The position numbers and the translations under genes were made by a program. A DNA stretch of 64,000 nucleotides, from NCBI RefSeq assembly GCF_031143425.1, contig NC_090443.1, positions 1,055,849,554-1,055,913,553 on the forward strand. Reading direction: 5' to 3'. The notes under the pieces were generated by a model. The model had not been told where the DNA came from. It ran no database searches and saw nothing but the letters and a program-made list of their open reading frames with translations. Numbering within the stretch: position 1 is the first letter of the stretch; every line of letters starts with the position of its first letter. Below are positions 1 to 12,595 of this stretch, piece after piece. The stretch comes from Pleurodeles waltl. Taxonomy: Eukaryota; Chordata; Amphibia; Caudata; Salamandridae.

Positions 1-3000
1 ATCTCCTATCCTTGCCAGGTGACCCCCTGAGGGAGTGAGGGAATGGTGTGCCGTCCCCCACCTCACCTGGTGACCTCCTGAGGGAGTGAGGGAAAGGTGT
101 GCCTCTCACCCACCGCACCTGATGACCTCCTGAGGGAGTGAGGGAAAGGTGTGCCTCTCACCCACCTCACCTGGTGACCCCCTGAGGGAGAGAGAAATAA
201 TGTGCCTCTCACCTACGTCACCTGGTGACCCCCTGTGGGAGTGAGGGAATGGTGTGCCGTCACTTACCTCACTTGGTGAGCCCTTGTGGGAATGAGGGAT
301 TGGTTTGCCTCTCACCCACCTCACCTGGTGACCCCCTGAGGGAGTGAGGGAATGGTGTGCCTCTCACCTACATCACCTGGTGACCCCTGTGGAAGTGAAG
401 GAATGGTGTGCCTCTCACCCACCTCACCTGGTGACCCCCTTTTGGAGTGAGGAAACAATGTGCTGTCACCCACCTCACCTGGTGAGCCCCTGTGGGAGTG
501 AGGGAATGGTGTGCGGTCACCCACCTCACCTGGTGACCCCTGTGGGAGTGAGGGAATGGTGTGCCGTCACCCACCTCACCTGGTGAGCCCCTGTGGGAGT
601 GAGGGAATGGTGTGCCGTCACCCACCTCACCTGGTGAGCCCCTGTGGGAGTGAGGGAATGGTGTGCTGTTACCCACCTCACCTGGTGACACCTGTGGGAG
701 TGAGGGAATGGTGTGCCGTCACTTACCTCACTTGGTGAGCCCTTGTGGGAATGAGGGATTGGTTTGCCTCTCACCCACCTCACTTGGTGACCCCTGTGGG
801 AGTGAGGGAATGGTGTGCTGTCACCCACCTCACCTGGTGAGCCCTTGTGGGAATGAGGGATTGGTTTGCCTCTCACCCACCTCACTTGGTGACCCCTGTG
901 GGAGTGAGGGAATGGTGTGCTGTCACCCATCTCACCTGGTGAGTCCTTGTGGGAATGAGGGATTTGTTTGCTGTAACCCCCCTCACCTGGTGGCCCCTGT
1001 GGGAGTGAGGGAATGGTGTGCCTTTCACCTACGCGACCTGGTGAGCCCCTGTGGGAGTGAGGGAATGGTGTGCTGTCACCCACTTCACCTGGTGACCCCC
1101 AGAGGGAGTGAGGGAATGGTGTGCCTCTCTCCTATGTCACCTGGTGACCCCTTTAGAAGTGAGCGAATGGTGTGCCTCTCACCCACCTCACCTGGTGACC
1201 CCCTTTTGGAGTGAGGAAACAATGTGCTGTCATCCACCTCACCTGGTGAGCCCCTGTGGGAGTGAGGGAATGGTGTGGCATCACCAACCTCACATGGTGA
1301 CCACTGTGGGAGTGAGGGAATGGTGTGCCATCACCTACCCTTACCAGGTGACCCCCTGTGGGAGTGAGAGAATGGTGTGCTGTCACCCACCTCACCTGGT
1401 GACCCTGTGGGAGTGAGGGAATGGTGTGCCATCACCTACCCTTACCAGGTGACCCCCTTTTGGAGTGAGGAAACGATGTGCTGTCACCCACCTCACCTGG
1501 TGACCCCTGTGGGAGTGTGGGAATGGTGTGCCATCACCCACCTCACCTGGTGACCCCTGTGGGAGTGAGGGAATGGTGTGCTGTCACCCACCTCACCTGG
1601 TGAGTCCTTGTAGGAATGAGGGATTGATGTGCTGTAACCCCCATCACCTGGTGGCCCCTGTGGGAGTGAGGGAATGGTGTGCCTTTCACCTATGCGACCT
1701 GGTGACCCCTTTAGAAGTGAGCGAATAGTGACCCCCTTTTGGAGTGAGGAAACAATGTGCTGTCATCCACCTCACTTGGTGACCCCTGTGGGAATGAGGG
1801 AATGGTGTGCCATCACCCACTTCACCTGGTGACCCCCTGTGGGAGTGAGGGAATGGTGTGCCTCTCACCCACCTCACCTGGTGAGCCCTTGTGGGAATGA
1901 GGGATTGGTGTGCTGTCACCCCCCTCACCTGGTGACCCCTGTGGCAGTGAGGCAATGGCGTGCCTTTCACCTTGGCATCCGGGTCACCACCTGTGGGAGT
2001 GAGGGAATGGTGTGCTGTCACCCACTTCAACTGGTGACCCCCTGAGGGAGTGAGGGAATGGTGTGCCTCTCACCTACGTCACCTGGTGGCCCCTGTGGAA
2101 GTGAGGGAATGGTGTGGCTCTCACCCACCTCACCTGGTGACCCCCTTTTGGAGTGAAAGAATGGAGTGCTATCTCCTATCCTTGCCAGGTGACCCCCTGA
2201 GGGAGTGAGGGAATGGTGTGCCGTCCCCCACCTCACCTGGTGACCTCCTGAGGGAGTGAGGGAAAGGTGTGCCTCTCACCCACCGCACCTGATGACCTCC
2301 TGAGGGAGTGAGGGAAAGGTGTGCCTCTCACCCACCTCACCTGGTGACCCCCTGAGGGAGAGAGGAATGATGTGCCTCTCACCTACGTCACCTGGTGACC
2401 CCCTGTGGGAGTGAGGGAATGGTGGGCCGTCACTTACCTCACTTGGTGAGCCCTTGTGGGAATGAGGGATTGGTTTGCCTCTCACCCACCTCACCTGGTG
2501 ACCCCCTTTTGGAGTGAGGAAACGATGTGCTGTCACCCACCTCACCTGGTGAGCCCCTGTGGGAGTGAGGGAATGGTGTGCCGTCACCCTCCTCACCTGG
2601 TGACCCCTGTGGGAGTGTGGGAATGGTGTGCCGTCACCCACCTCACCTGGTGACCCCTGTGGGAGTGAGGGAATGGTGTGCCGTCACCCACCTCACCTGG
2701 TGAGCCCCTGTGGGAGTGAGGGAATGGTGTGCCGTCACCCACCTCACCTGGTGAGCCCCTGTGGGAGTGAGGGAATGGTGTGCTGTTACCCACCTCACCT
2801 GGTGACACCTGTGGGAGTGAGGGAATGGTGTGCTGTCACCCACCTCACCTGGTGAGCCCTTGTGGGAATGAGGGATTGGTTTGCCTCTCACCCACCTCAC
2901 TTGGTGACCCCTGTGGGAGTGAGGGAATGGTGTGCTGTCACCCATCTCACCTGGTGAATCGTTGTGGGAATGAGGGATTGGTGTGCTGTAACCCCCCTCA

Positions 3001-6000
3001 CCTGGTGGCCCCTGTGGGAGTGAGGGAATGGTGTGCTGTCACCCACTTCACCTGGTGACCCCCAGAGGGAGTGAGGGAATGGTGTGCCTCTCTCCTATGT
3101 CACCTGGTGACCCCTTTAGAAGTGAGCGAATGGTGTGCCTCTCACCCACCTCACCTGGTGACCCCCTTTTGGAGTGAGGAAACAATGTGCTGTCATCCAC
3201 CTCACCTGGTGAGCCCCTGTGGGAGTGAGGGAATGGTGTGGCATCACCAACCTCACATGGTGACCACTGTGGGAGTGTGGGAATGGTGTGCCATCACCTA
3301 CCCTTACCAGGTGACCCCCTGTGGGAGTGAGAGAATGGTGTGCTGTCACCCACCTCACCTGGTGACCCCTGTGGAAGTGAGAGAATGGTGTGCCGTCACC
3401 CACCTCACCTGGTGACCCCTGTGGGAGTGAGGGAATGGTGTGCCATAACCTACCCTTACCAGGTGACCCCCTGTGGGAGTGTGGGAATGGTGTGCCATCA
3501 CCTACCCTTACCAGGTGACCCCCTGTGGGAATGAGGGATTGGTGTGCTGTCACCCCCCTCACCTGGTGACCCCGGTGGCAGTGAGGGAATGGCGTGCCTT
3601 TCACCTTGGCAGCCGGGACACCACCTGTGGGAGTGAGGGAATGGTGTGCTGTCACCCACTTCACCTGGTGGCCCCTGTGGAAGTGAGGGAATGGTTTGCC
3701 TCTCACCTACGTCACCGGCTGACCGCCTGTGGGAGTGAGGGAATAGTGTCCCTTTCACCCACCTCACCTGGTGACCCCTGTGGGAGTAAGGGAATGGTGT
3801 TCCTCTCACCTACCTCACCTGGTGACCCCTGTGGCAGTGAGGGGATGGTTTGCCCTCACCTACTTCACCTGGTGACCACCTATGGCAGTGAGGGAAAGGT
3901 GTGCCTCTCACCCACCGCACCTGATGACCTCCTGAGGGAGTGAGGGAATGGTGTGCCGTCACCCTCCTCACCTGGTGACCCCTGTGGGAGTGTGGGAATG
4001 GTGTGCCATCACCCACCTCACCTGGTGACCCCTGTGGGAGTGAGGGAATGGTGTGCCGTCACCCACCTCACCTGGTGAGCCCCTGTGGGAGTGAGGGAAT
4101 GGTGTGCTGTCACCCACCTCACCTGGTGACCCCTGTGGGAGTGAGGGAATGGTGTGCTGTCACCCACCTCACCTGGTGAGCCCTTGTGGGAATGAGGGAT
4201 TGGTTTGCCTCTCACCCACCTCACTTGGTGACCCCTGTGGGAGTGAGGGAATGGTGTGCTGTCACCCATCTCACCTGGTGAGTCCTTGTGGGAATGAGGG
4301 ATTGGTGTGCTGTAACCCCCCTCACCTGGTGGCCCCTGTGGGAGTGAGGGAATGGTGTGCCTTTCACCTACGCGACCTGGTGAGCCCCTGTGGGAGTGAG
4401 GGAATGGTGTGCTGTCACCCACTTCACCTGGTGACCCCCAGAGGGAGTGAGGGAATGGTGTGCCTCTCTCCTATGTTACCTGGTGACCCCTTTAGAAGTG
4501 AGCGAATGGTGTGCCTCTCACCCACCTCACTTGGTGACCCCCTTTTGGAGTGAGGAAACAATGTGCTGTCATCCACCTCACCTGGTGAGCCCCTGTGGGA
4601 GTGAGGGAATGGTGTGGCATCACCAACCTCACATGGTGACCACTGTGGGAGTGTAGGAATGGTGTGCCATCACCTACCCTTACCAGGTGACCCCCTGTGG
4701 GAGTGAGAGAATGGTGTGCTGTCACCCACCTCACCTGGTGACCCCTGTGGAAGTGAGGGAATGGTGTGCCGTCACCCACCTCACCTGGTGACCCCTGTGG
4801 GAGTGAGGGAATGGTGTGCCATCACCTACCCTTACCAGGTGACCCCCTGTGGGAGTGTGGGAATGGTGTGCCGTCACCCACCTCACCTGGTGAGCCCTTG
4901 TGGGAATGAGGGATTGGTGTGCTGTCCCCCCCCTCACCTGGTGACCCCTGTGGCAGTGAGGGAATGGCGTGCCTTTCACCTTGGCAGCCGGGACACCACC
5001 TGTGGGAGTGAGGGAATGGTGTGCTGTCACCCACTTCACCTTGTGGCCCCTGTGGAAGTGAGGGAATGGTTTGCCTCTCACCTACGTCACCGGCTGACCG
5101 CCTGTGGGAGTGAGGGAATAGTGTCCCTTTCACCCACCTCACCTGGTGACCCCCTGAGGGAGTAAGGGAATGGTGTTCCTCTCACCTACCTCACCTGGTG
5201 ACCCCTGTGGGAGTAAGGGAATGGTGTTCCTCTCACCTACCTCACCTGGTGACCCCTGTGGCAGTGAGGGGATGGTTTGCCCTCACCTACTTCACCTGGT
5301 GACCACCTATGGCAGTGAGGGAAAGGTGTGCCTCTCACCCACCGCACCTGATGACCTCCTGAGGGAGTGAGGGAATGGTGTGCCGTCTCCCTCCTCACCT
5401 GGTGACCCCTGTGGGAGTGTGGGAATGGTGTGCCATCACCCACCTCACCTGGTGACCCCTGTGGGAGTGAGGGAATGGTGTGCCGTCACCCACCTCACCT
5501 GGTGAGCCCCTGTGGGAGTGAGGGAATGGTGTGCTGTCACCCACCTCACCTGGTGACCCCTGTGGGAGTGAGGGAATGGTGTGCTGTCACCCACCTCACC
5601 TGGTGACCCCTGTGGGAATGAGGGATTGGTTTGCCTCTCACCCACCTCACTTGGTGACCCCTGTGGGAGTGAGGGAATGGTGTGCTGTCACCCATCTCAC
5701 CTGGTGAGTCCTTGTGGGAATGCGGGATTGGTGTGCTGTAACCCCCCTCACCTGGTGGCCCCTGTGGGAGTGAGGGAATGGTGTGCCTTTCACCTACGCG
5801 ACCTGGTGAGCCCCTGTGGGAGTGAGGGAATGGTGTGGCATCACCAACCTCACATGGTGACCACTGTGGGAGTGTAGGAATGGTGTGCCGTCACCCACCT
5901 CACCTGGTGACCCCTGTGGGAGTGAGGGAATGGTGTGCTGTCACCCACTTCACCTGGTGACCCCCAGAGGGAGTGAGGGAATGGTGTGCCTCTCTCCTAT

Positions 6001-8360
6001 GTTACCTGGTGACCCCTTTAGAAGTGAGCGAATGGTGTGCCTCTCACCCACCTCACTTGGTGACCCCCTTTTGGAGTGAGGAAACAATGTGCTGTCATCC
6101 ACCTCACCTGGTGAGCCCCTGTGGGAGTGAGGGAATGGTGTGGCATCACCAACCTCACATGGTGACCACTGTGGGAGTATGGGAATGGTGTGCCATCACC
6201 TACCCTTACCAGGTGACCCCCTGTGGGAGTGAGAGAATGGTGTGCTGTCACCCACCTCACCTGGTGACCCTGTGGGAGTGAGGGAATGGTGTGCCGTCTC
6301 CTACCTCACCTGGTGACCCCTGTGGGAGTGAGGGAATGGTGTGCCATCACCTACCCTTACCAGGTGACCCCCTGTGGGAGTGTGGGAATGGTGTGCTGTC
6401 ACCCACCTCACCTGGTGACCCCTGTGGGAGTGAGGGAATGGTGTGCTGTCACCCACCTCACCTGGTGAGCCCTTGTGGGAATGAGGGATTGGTTTGCCTC
6501 TCACCCACCTCACTTGGTGACCCCTGTGGGAGTGAGGGAATGGTGTGCTGTCACCCATCTCACCTGGTGAGTCCTTGTGGGAATGAGGGATTTGTTTGCT
6601 GTAACCCCCCTCACCTGGTGGCCCCTGTGGGAGTGAGGGAATGGTGTGCCTTTCACCTACGCGACCTGGTGAGCCCCTGTGGGAGTGAGGGAATGGTGTG
6701 CTGTCACCCACTTCACCTGGTGACCCCCAGAGGGAGTGAAGGAATGGTGTGCCTCTCTCCTATGTTACCTGGTGACCCCTTTAGAAGTGAGCGAATGGTG
6801 TGCCTCTCACCCACCTCACCTGGTGACCTCCTTTTGGAGTGAGGAAACAATGTGCTGTCATCCACCTCACCTGGTGAGCCCCTGTGGGAGTGAGGGAATG
6901 GTGTGGCATCACCAACCTCACATGGTGACCCCTGTGGGAGTGTAGGAATGGTGTGCCGTCACCCACCTCACCTGGTGACCCCTGTGGGAGTGAGGGAATG
7001 GTGTGCTGTCACCCACTTCACCTGGTGACCCCCAGAGGGAGTGAGGGAATGGTGTGCCTCTCTCCTATGTTACCTGGTGACCCCTTTAGAAGTGAGGGAA
7101 TGGTGTGCCTCTCACCCACCTCACTTGGTGACCCCCTTTTGGAGTGAGGAAACAATGTGCTGTCATCCACCTCACCTGGTGAGCCCCTGTGGGAGTGAGG
7201 GAATGGTGTGGCATCACCAACCTCACATGGTGACCACTGTGGGAGTATGGGAATGGTGTGCCATCACCTACCCTTACCAGGTGACCCCCTGTGGGAGTGA
7301 GAGAATGGTGTGCTGTCACCCACCTCACCTGGTGACCCCTGTGGGAGTGTGGGAATGGTATGCCATCACCTACCCTTACCAGCTGACCCCCTGTGGGAGT
7401 GAGAGAATGGTGTGCCTCTCACCCACCTCACCTGGTGAGCCCTTGTGGGAATGAGGGATTGGTGTGCTGTCACCCCCCTCACCTGGTGACCCCTGTGGCA
7501 GTGAGGGAATGGCGTGCCTTTCACCTTGGCAGCCGGGTCACCACCTGTGGGAGTGAGGGAATGGTGTGCTGTCACCCACTTCACCTGGTGGCCCCTGTGG
7601 AAGTGAGGGAATGGTTTGCCTCTCACCTACGTCACCGGCTGACCCCCTGTGGGAGTGAGGGAATAGTGTCCCTTTCACCCACCTCACCTGGTGACCCCCT
7701 GAGGGACTTAGAGAATGGCGTGCCTCTCATCTACCTCACCTGGTGACCCCTGTGGGAGTAAGGGAATGGTGTTCCTCTCACCTACCTCACCTGGTGACCC
7801 CTGTGGCAGTGAGGGGATGGTTTGCCTCTTACCCATCTCACCTGGTGACCCCCTTTTGGAGTGAGGAAACGATGTGCTGTCACTCACCTCACCTGGTGAG
7901 CGCCTGAGGGAGTGAGGGAATGGTGTGCCTCTCACCCACCTCACGTGGTGAGCCCTGTGGGAGTGAGGGAATGGCATGCCCTCACCTACTTCACCTGGTG
8001 ACCACCTATGGCAGTGAGGGAATGGTGTGCTGTCGCCCACCTCACCCGGTGACCCCTGTGGGAGTGTGGGAATGGTGTGCAGTCACCTACCTCAACTACT
8101 GACCCCATGTGGGAGTGTGGGAATGGTGTGCCATCACCTACCCTTGCTAGGTAACCCCATGTGGGAGTGAGGGAATGGTGTGCCGTCTCCTACCTCACCT
8201 GGTGACCTCCTGTGGGAGTGAGGGAAAGGTGTACCTCTCACCCACCTCACCTGGTGACCCCTGTGGGAGTGAGGGAATGGTGTGCCTCTCACCCACATCA
8301 CCTGGTGACCCCCTGAGGGAGTGAGGGAATGGTGTGCCTCTCACCCACCCTCGCCAGGTG
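1..8360. repeat. 51-bp minisatellite array with higher-order structure
   Basis: A tandem array fills the left edge and runs off the window. The basic unit is 51-52 bp, for example successive units starting at 541 and 592. Each unit carries a GTGAGGGAATGGTGTG core followed by CACCTCACCTGGTGA. Variants include a CTTTTGGAGTGAGGAAACAATG type, a CCTTTCACC type and a CTTACCAGGTGACC type. Variants recur in blocks: the sequence at 1 starts again at 2171, a higher-order period of 2170 bp, and other blocks recur near 3240, 4615, 5835, 6136, 6904 and 7210. Because 51 is 17 codons, several frames on both strands stay open for hundreds of bases; these translations are low-complexity and I do not call them genes. 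The array lies upstream of the first T-box exon seen here, so probably in an intron of that gene. Confidence 0.97.
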
Positions 8361-8399
8361 AGTTCAATGTGAGTGATGGGTATAGGAGCAGCAGTGATG

Positions 8400-9170
8400 G
8401 TGCACTACAGGCAGCTCTCACTAGCACTCACTAGTGCCCACTCTCACTACTCTCTGATTTAAAGGCAGGTTTCTGTAGTAGCTGGACTGAAGCCAGCACT
8501 CACTACTGTCCACTCTCACTACTGGCTGCACTAGAGGCAGGTTTCTCTAGTGACTGGACTGAAGCCAGCACTCACTACTGTCCACTCTCACTACTGGCTG
8601 CACTAGAGGCAGGTTTCTCTAGTGACTGGACTGAAGCCAGCACTCACTAGTGTCCACTCTCACTACTGGCTGCACTAGAGACAGGTTTCTCTAGTGACTG
8701 GACTGAAGCCAGCACTCACTACTGTCCACTCTCACTACTGGCTGCACTAGAGGCAGGTTTCTCTAGTGACTGGACTGAAGCCAGCACTCACTACTGTCCA
8801 CTCTCACTACTGGCTGCACTAGAGGCAGGTTTCTCTAGTGACTGGACTGAAGCCAGCACTCACTAGTGTCCACTCTCACTACTGGCTGCACTAGAGGCAG
8901 GTTTCTCTAGTGACTGGACTGAAGCCAGCACTCACTACTGTCCACTCTCACTACTGGCTGCACTAGAGGCAGGTTTCTCTAGTGACTGGACTGAAGCCAG
9001 CACTCACTAGTGTCCACTCTCACTACTGGCTGCACTAGAGACAGGTTTCTCTAGTGACTGGACTGAAGCCAGCACTCACTAGTGTCCACTCTCACTACTG
9101 GCTGCACTAGAGGCAGGTTTCTCTAGTGACTGGACTGAAGCCAGCACTCACTAGTGTCCGCTGTCACTAG
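8400..9170. repeat. 72-bp minisatellite array
   Basis: About ten nearly identical 72-bp units, with the GGACTGAAGCCAG motif at 8484, 8556 and 8628. Units contain CACTCTCACTACTGGCTG and CACTAGAGGCAGG. Substitutions such as CACTACTG/CACTAGTG and GAGGCAGG/GAGACAGG alternate between copies, indicating recent homogenisation. The array begins about 40 bp after the 51-bp array and grades into a more diverged repeat on its right. Confidence 0.95.
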
Positions 9171-10215
9171 TGACTACATTAGGGGCAGCTCTCTCCAGGT
9201 ACTAGAGACAGTCTCACTAGTAACTGGAGTAGAGGCAATATTCACTAATGTCCACTCTACTATCAGCAACTCTCATTAGAGTTTGTTAATGAGGCCGCTC
9301 TCACTAGTGACTGTACAACAGGCCACTCTCCCTAGTGACCACCCTTCTTAATATTAGCTCTCTTTAATAGCTCCACTGGAGTTTATTTTCACAAGTGGTC
9401 ACTCTCACCATTGGCAGCTCAAACTAGGGTCAGAACTAGGGCCAGGTGATACTTGTGGCTGCACTAGAGGTGTTCTCTCCAGTGGGTGTGTTACAGACGG
9501 CTCCCTCTAGCGACCACTAGAAGTCACTATCACTAATGATCACTCTCACCATTGGCAGCTCAAACTAGGGCCAGGTGACACTTGTGTCTGCACTAGAGGT
9601 GTTCTCTCCAGTGGGTGTGTTACAGACGGCTCCCTCTAGTGGCTGTACTTGCGACCACTATTATGACAGGTTACACTAGAGGTCACTATCACTAGTGATC
9701 ACTCTCACCATTGGCAGCTCACACTAGGGCCAGGTGACACTTGTCTCTGCATAGAGGTGTTCTCTCCAGTGGGTGTGTCACAGACCGCTCCTTCTAGTGG
9801 CTGTGCTAGTGACCACTCTTACTTGTGTCTTTCACTAGACGTCACACTCACTAGTGGTCACTCTCACCATTGGCAGCTCATATTTGGGTCAGTGCTAGGA
9901 GCAGGGGACACTTGCTTCTGCACTAGAGGTGTTCTCTCCAGTGGGTGTGTTACAGACGACTCCCTCTATCGGCTGTACTTGCGACCACTATTATGACACC
10001 TTACACTAGAGGTCACTATCACTAGTGATCACTCTCACCATTGGCAGGTCACACTAGGGTCAGCACTAGGGGCAGGTGACACTAGTCTCTGCACTAGAGG
10101 TGCTCTCTCCAGTGGGTGTGTTACAGGCAGCTCCCTCTAGCGTCTGTACTAGTGACCACTCTTACCAGTGTCTTTCACTAGAGGTCACTATAGCACCACA
10201 TACTAGTGGCTGTAC
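9171..10215. repeat. Degenerate tandem repeat, units about 140-170 bp
   Basis: Five anchored copies of ACTCTCACCATTGGCAG occur at 9401, 9542, 9701, 9860 and 10031, giving spacings of 141-171 bp. Each is followed by CACTAGAGGTG, TTCTCTCCAGTGGGTGTG and a CTCCCTCTAG motif. The 9171-9400 part is similar in composition (CACTAGTG words) but too diverged to phase. It shares CACTAG/CTAGTGA words with the adjacent 72-bp array and may be an older relative. No coding potential. Confidence 0.85.
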
Positions 10216-10435
10216 CACAGGCAGCGCTTTACTGTTGGAAGTGGGATAAAGCATGTGAGACGTGGTGCACAGGGAGGGCATATATATGTATACATCATGC
10301 ATGTGTCTACATTGTATAGGTACAGAGTCGGAACACCCCTAAGTGCTACAGTCAGCGTGTGATTGGAGGGGTAGCTGGTTTCTAAGAACTAGGGAGGGCA
10401 ATATCGTGTTCCTGAAAAAGCCATGTTAAAACTTT
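10216..10435. other. Intronic sequence, nothing recognised
   Basis: Mostly single-copy-looking sequence between the tandem repeats and a small MITE. I see no exon, RNA gene or repeat I can name. Confidence 0.5.
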
Positions 10436-10611
10436 GGGCCTGGTATAGAACTCGTCGGACGGGTTACTCCTCACACCGGTGACGGATATTCCGTCTGCTG
10501 AGATCTGGATATAATGGTATTTAGGATATAGTGGTATTTAGATTTTGGTGGACGGGATATCAGTCACCGTTGTGATGGAGTAACCCGTCCGCTGGGTTTT
10601 AAATCAGGCCC
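10436..10611. mobile_element. Small MITE with long inverted termini
   Basis: The 176-bp element starts GGGCCTGGTATAGA and ends AAATCAGGCCC. The inner arms also pair: GGACGGGTTACTCC on the left against GGAGTAACCCGTCC on the right. Nearly the whole element is therefore an imperfect hairpin around the AGGATATAGTGG centre. Flanks are TTT on the left and TTG on the right, an imperfect 3-bp candidate target duplication. The inverted structure is visible. Assignment to an abundant salamander MITE family is from memory. Confidence 0.8.
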
Positions 10612-11114
10612 TTGATTCCCTCTTTCTTGATTGCCTCTGTCCATTTCTGCATCTGAACCTCTCCCCTCTGTCGGCCTCCACCTCTGTCTCCCTTTGCTCA
10701 TGTCATTTTAAGGATTTCTTGTATCCTCAGAAAGACATATTGCAAATGGTTTTGTGCAAAATCTGTTCCTAAAGTTTGTTTGGCGTCATGCCGGCTACAA
10801 ATAGCACACAAGTGGGTAATATTTCCAGAGTTTTTATGAACAGGGAGCCCTAAAACATGTCTTGTTCAGGGTCCTAAAAATCCTTAAGACAACACTGACG
10901 GTCAGTGGTCATGCCAGGTCACATCGCGGCACAACTCAATATGAGGCGATTCGTGGAAGTCACACAGTGAGTCAGTGGCAGAGCTGGGCTTAGACTGAGT
11001 AAAATGGAGGTGAAGTGCCTGTCAGTGGAAGTGACTGGGTTTGGCCCAGGACCCTGTGATGTTTGCCTTTGCCTCAGGTCTACATTCCATGAACCCTTTC
11101 TTCTGTCTCCACAG
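10612..11114. other. Intron upstream of the first T-box exon
   Basis: No repeat or gene recognised. The last 20 bases form a pyrimidine-rich tract (CTTTCTTCTGTCTCC) ending in ACAG at 11111-11114, a strong 3' splice acceptor for the exon that follows. Confidence 0.6.
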
Positions 11115-11403
11115 TCTTCACAGCCACCAGCCTGAGCATCCTGACCTCGGCCGAGGCCTATCCAGTGGCCACTGGTCCTGAGTGGTGTCCTGTTGTCAGC
11201 TCCACCTGCCCTCCACAGACCTGTGGAAGATACTGTGCATCAGGCGTGAATAGTGACGAACACCGCCGCGAAGTCCCCCAAGGGCCCAGGGACCCTCCGA
11301 AGAACCCCCGGGTTCAAGGGGTCAGCGTGGAGCTTGAGATGCAGGCCCTCTGGGAAGAGTTTGACCGACTGGGCACTGAGATGATCGTGACCAAGGCTGG
11401 GAG
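11115..11403 (+). CDS. tbx10: TBX10-like T-box transcription factor, first exon in window
   Basis: This exon encodes the N-terminal region and the start of the T-box DNA-binding domain of a nuclear transcription factor. It follows an acceptor (pyrimidine tract, CAG at 11112-11114) and ends at an AG|GTAAGAG donor at 11403/11404. In the open frame (first complete codon TTC at 11117) it begins [15 protein letters not shown], resembling the FTASSLSSL segment near the TBX1 N-terminus. A poorly conserved 50-residue linker follows, then [18 protein letters not shown] and [10 protein letters not shown], the canonical opening of the domain. The exon ends two bases into an Arg codon completed by the next exon. 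The start codon must be in an upstream exon outside the window or hidden by the array; I found none. TBX1 is the alternative; later exons favour TBX10. Confidence 0.88.
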
Positions 11404-11615
11404 GTAAGAGGTCCCTTGGGCCAGCACAAGGGCAGATAGCTGCACAGAAAGCTCATGGGGTCAACACCTGAGGCAGAGTAGTTGAGTGGGGTACCACCTC
11501 ATGCAGTGGCAGCTGAGTATGTTCAGCATTTTCTGTAGAGATAGCTCAGTGGGTTCAATGTCTGTTGCAGAGAAATTTTAGTGGATTCTGAACCTCCACA
11601 GAAACAGCTAATTGA
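11404..11615. other. Start of the 43.7-kb intron
   Basis: The intron opens with the donor GTAAGAG. Contains a loose CAGTAG/CAGCTGAGTATG-type repetition but no feature I can name. The intron runs to 55136. Confidence 0.6.
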
Positions 11616-12149
11616 GGACCAGGTTTATCAGACTTTCACGTAGCAAGAAATCTACAACTAGGGAGGGCAGGAATGCACCATATCTATCAAGATATGGCGC
11701 ATTCCTATCCTCGGCCTGCACTGGTGCACAAGTAGCAGCCTAGCGCCAACGCAGCCAGCCGTGCGCCATGGAGCACGGGGACCTGCGCTACAGACAGGAT
11801 CTTTCTGAACAAAAACAATCCTGGGAGGCATTGTCTCTATCTATGTGTGCTGCACAACTACCTGGTGAGGCGTAGTATTGTGACGTATTCCCCGGTCTAC
11901 CACTAATGATAAATCTGGGAATGCACCAAAATCCATAGGTGGGTGCGTGGAAACACCCATGCAACATCATAGAACGCCTCCCTGCCCAAGGTAAGGCAAG
12001 GCAGCGACTTGTGCTGCGTTGCATTACTCTGCATTTATCAAGCCATGCAGGGCAATGCAAGGTGGCTCTGGGTTGGTTGATAAATCTCACCTAGGTTTTG
12101 CATCACCCTTGCGTGGCGCATGGGCGGCGCAAAACCTTAATAAATCTGG
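11616..12149. mobile_element. Non-autonomous DNA-transposon-like element
   Basis: The left end GGACCAGGTTTATCAGAC is an imperfect inverted match to the right end CTTAATAAATCTGGCC. The interior (TTCCCCGGTCTACC, GGGTGCGTGGAAACACCCATGC, GACTTGTGCTGCGTTGCA) matches a second diverged copy at 34456-35034 in the same orientation. No transposase. The boundaries are approximate because no clear target duplication was found, so the superfamily is not assigned. Short frames on both strands here are not convincing genes. Confidence 0.65.
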
Positions 12150-12595
12150 CCTGCTTCAGAAATCTGTGTGTGACCTGCAGATCACCTGTTGTGAAAAGCG
12201 CCATAAAACCATTAGGCTGTATCCTGTATACAGTGCTTTAAATGTACAGGACATATTTAGGTCTGGCTACAGACAGCGTGAACTGTTTGTTGCAGACCTA
12301 CTGTTTCCAATATTTTACAGTATACTGACTGAGGTCTTTGTATCAGCCCTTTGTTCATTATTGAAAGACTTGGTTGCCTAGCTCACATCATTGGCCCTTC
12401 CATGTATTTTGCAAGGGGGGACCCTCAAGGTTTGTTAATTGCATAAGGCACTTGGGCCCGGTTCGGGCATATGACTGACTAGTGGGGCTTCTATTAATGG
12501 CATAAAGCACTGTGGTGTGCTATGGAACAGGAACTGTGTCTAACTCCAGGAAGAGTGCTTTGAATGGATGAGTTGTGTTTTTCCATTGCTGACAT
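12150..12595. other. Intronic, nothing recognised
   Basis: About 450 bp without a repeat, RNA gene or exon that I can support. Confidence 0.5.

Noticed and set aside
1..8360. Long open frames on both strands in the 51-bp array
   Set aside because: The unit is 17 codons, so stops are absent or recur by unit. The translations are cysteine/histidine/proline repeats without family features, and both strands are equally open.
8335..8370. CCAG|GTGAGT at the end of the first array as the donor of an upstream T-box exon
   Set aside because: The preceding sequence is ordinary array unit (CACCTGGTGAG variants occur throughout), and no T-box-like coding sequence precedes it.
11616..12149. hAT assignment for this element and its copy at 34456
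   Set aside because: No 8-bp target duplication was found at either copy, so the superfamily is left open.
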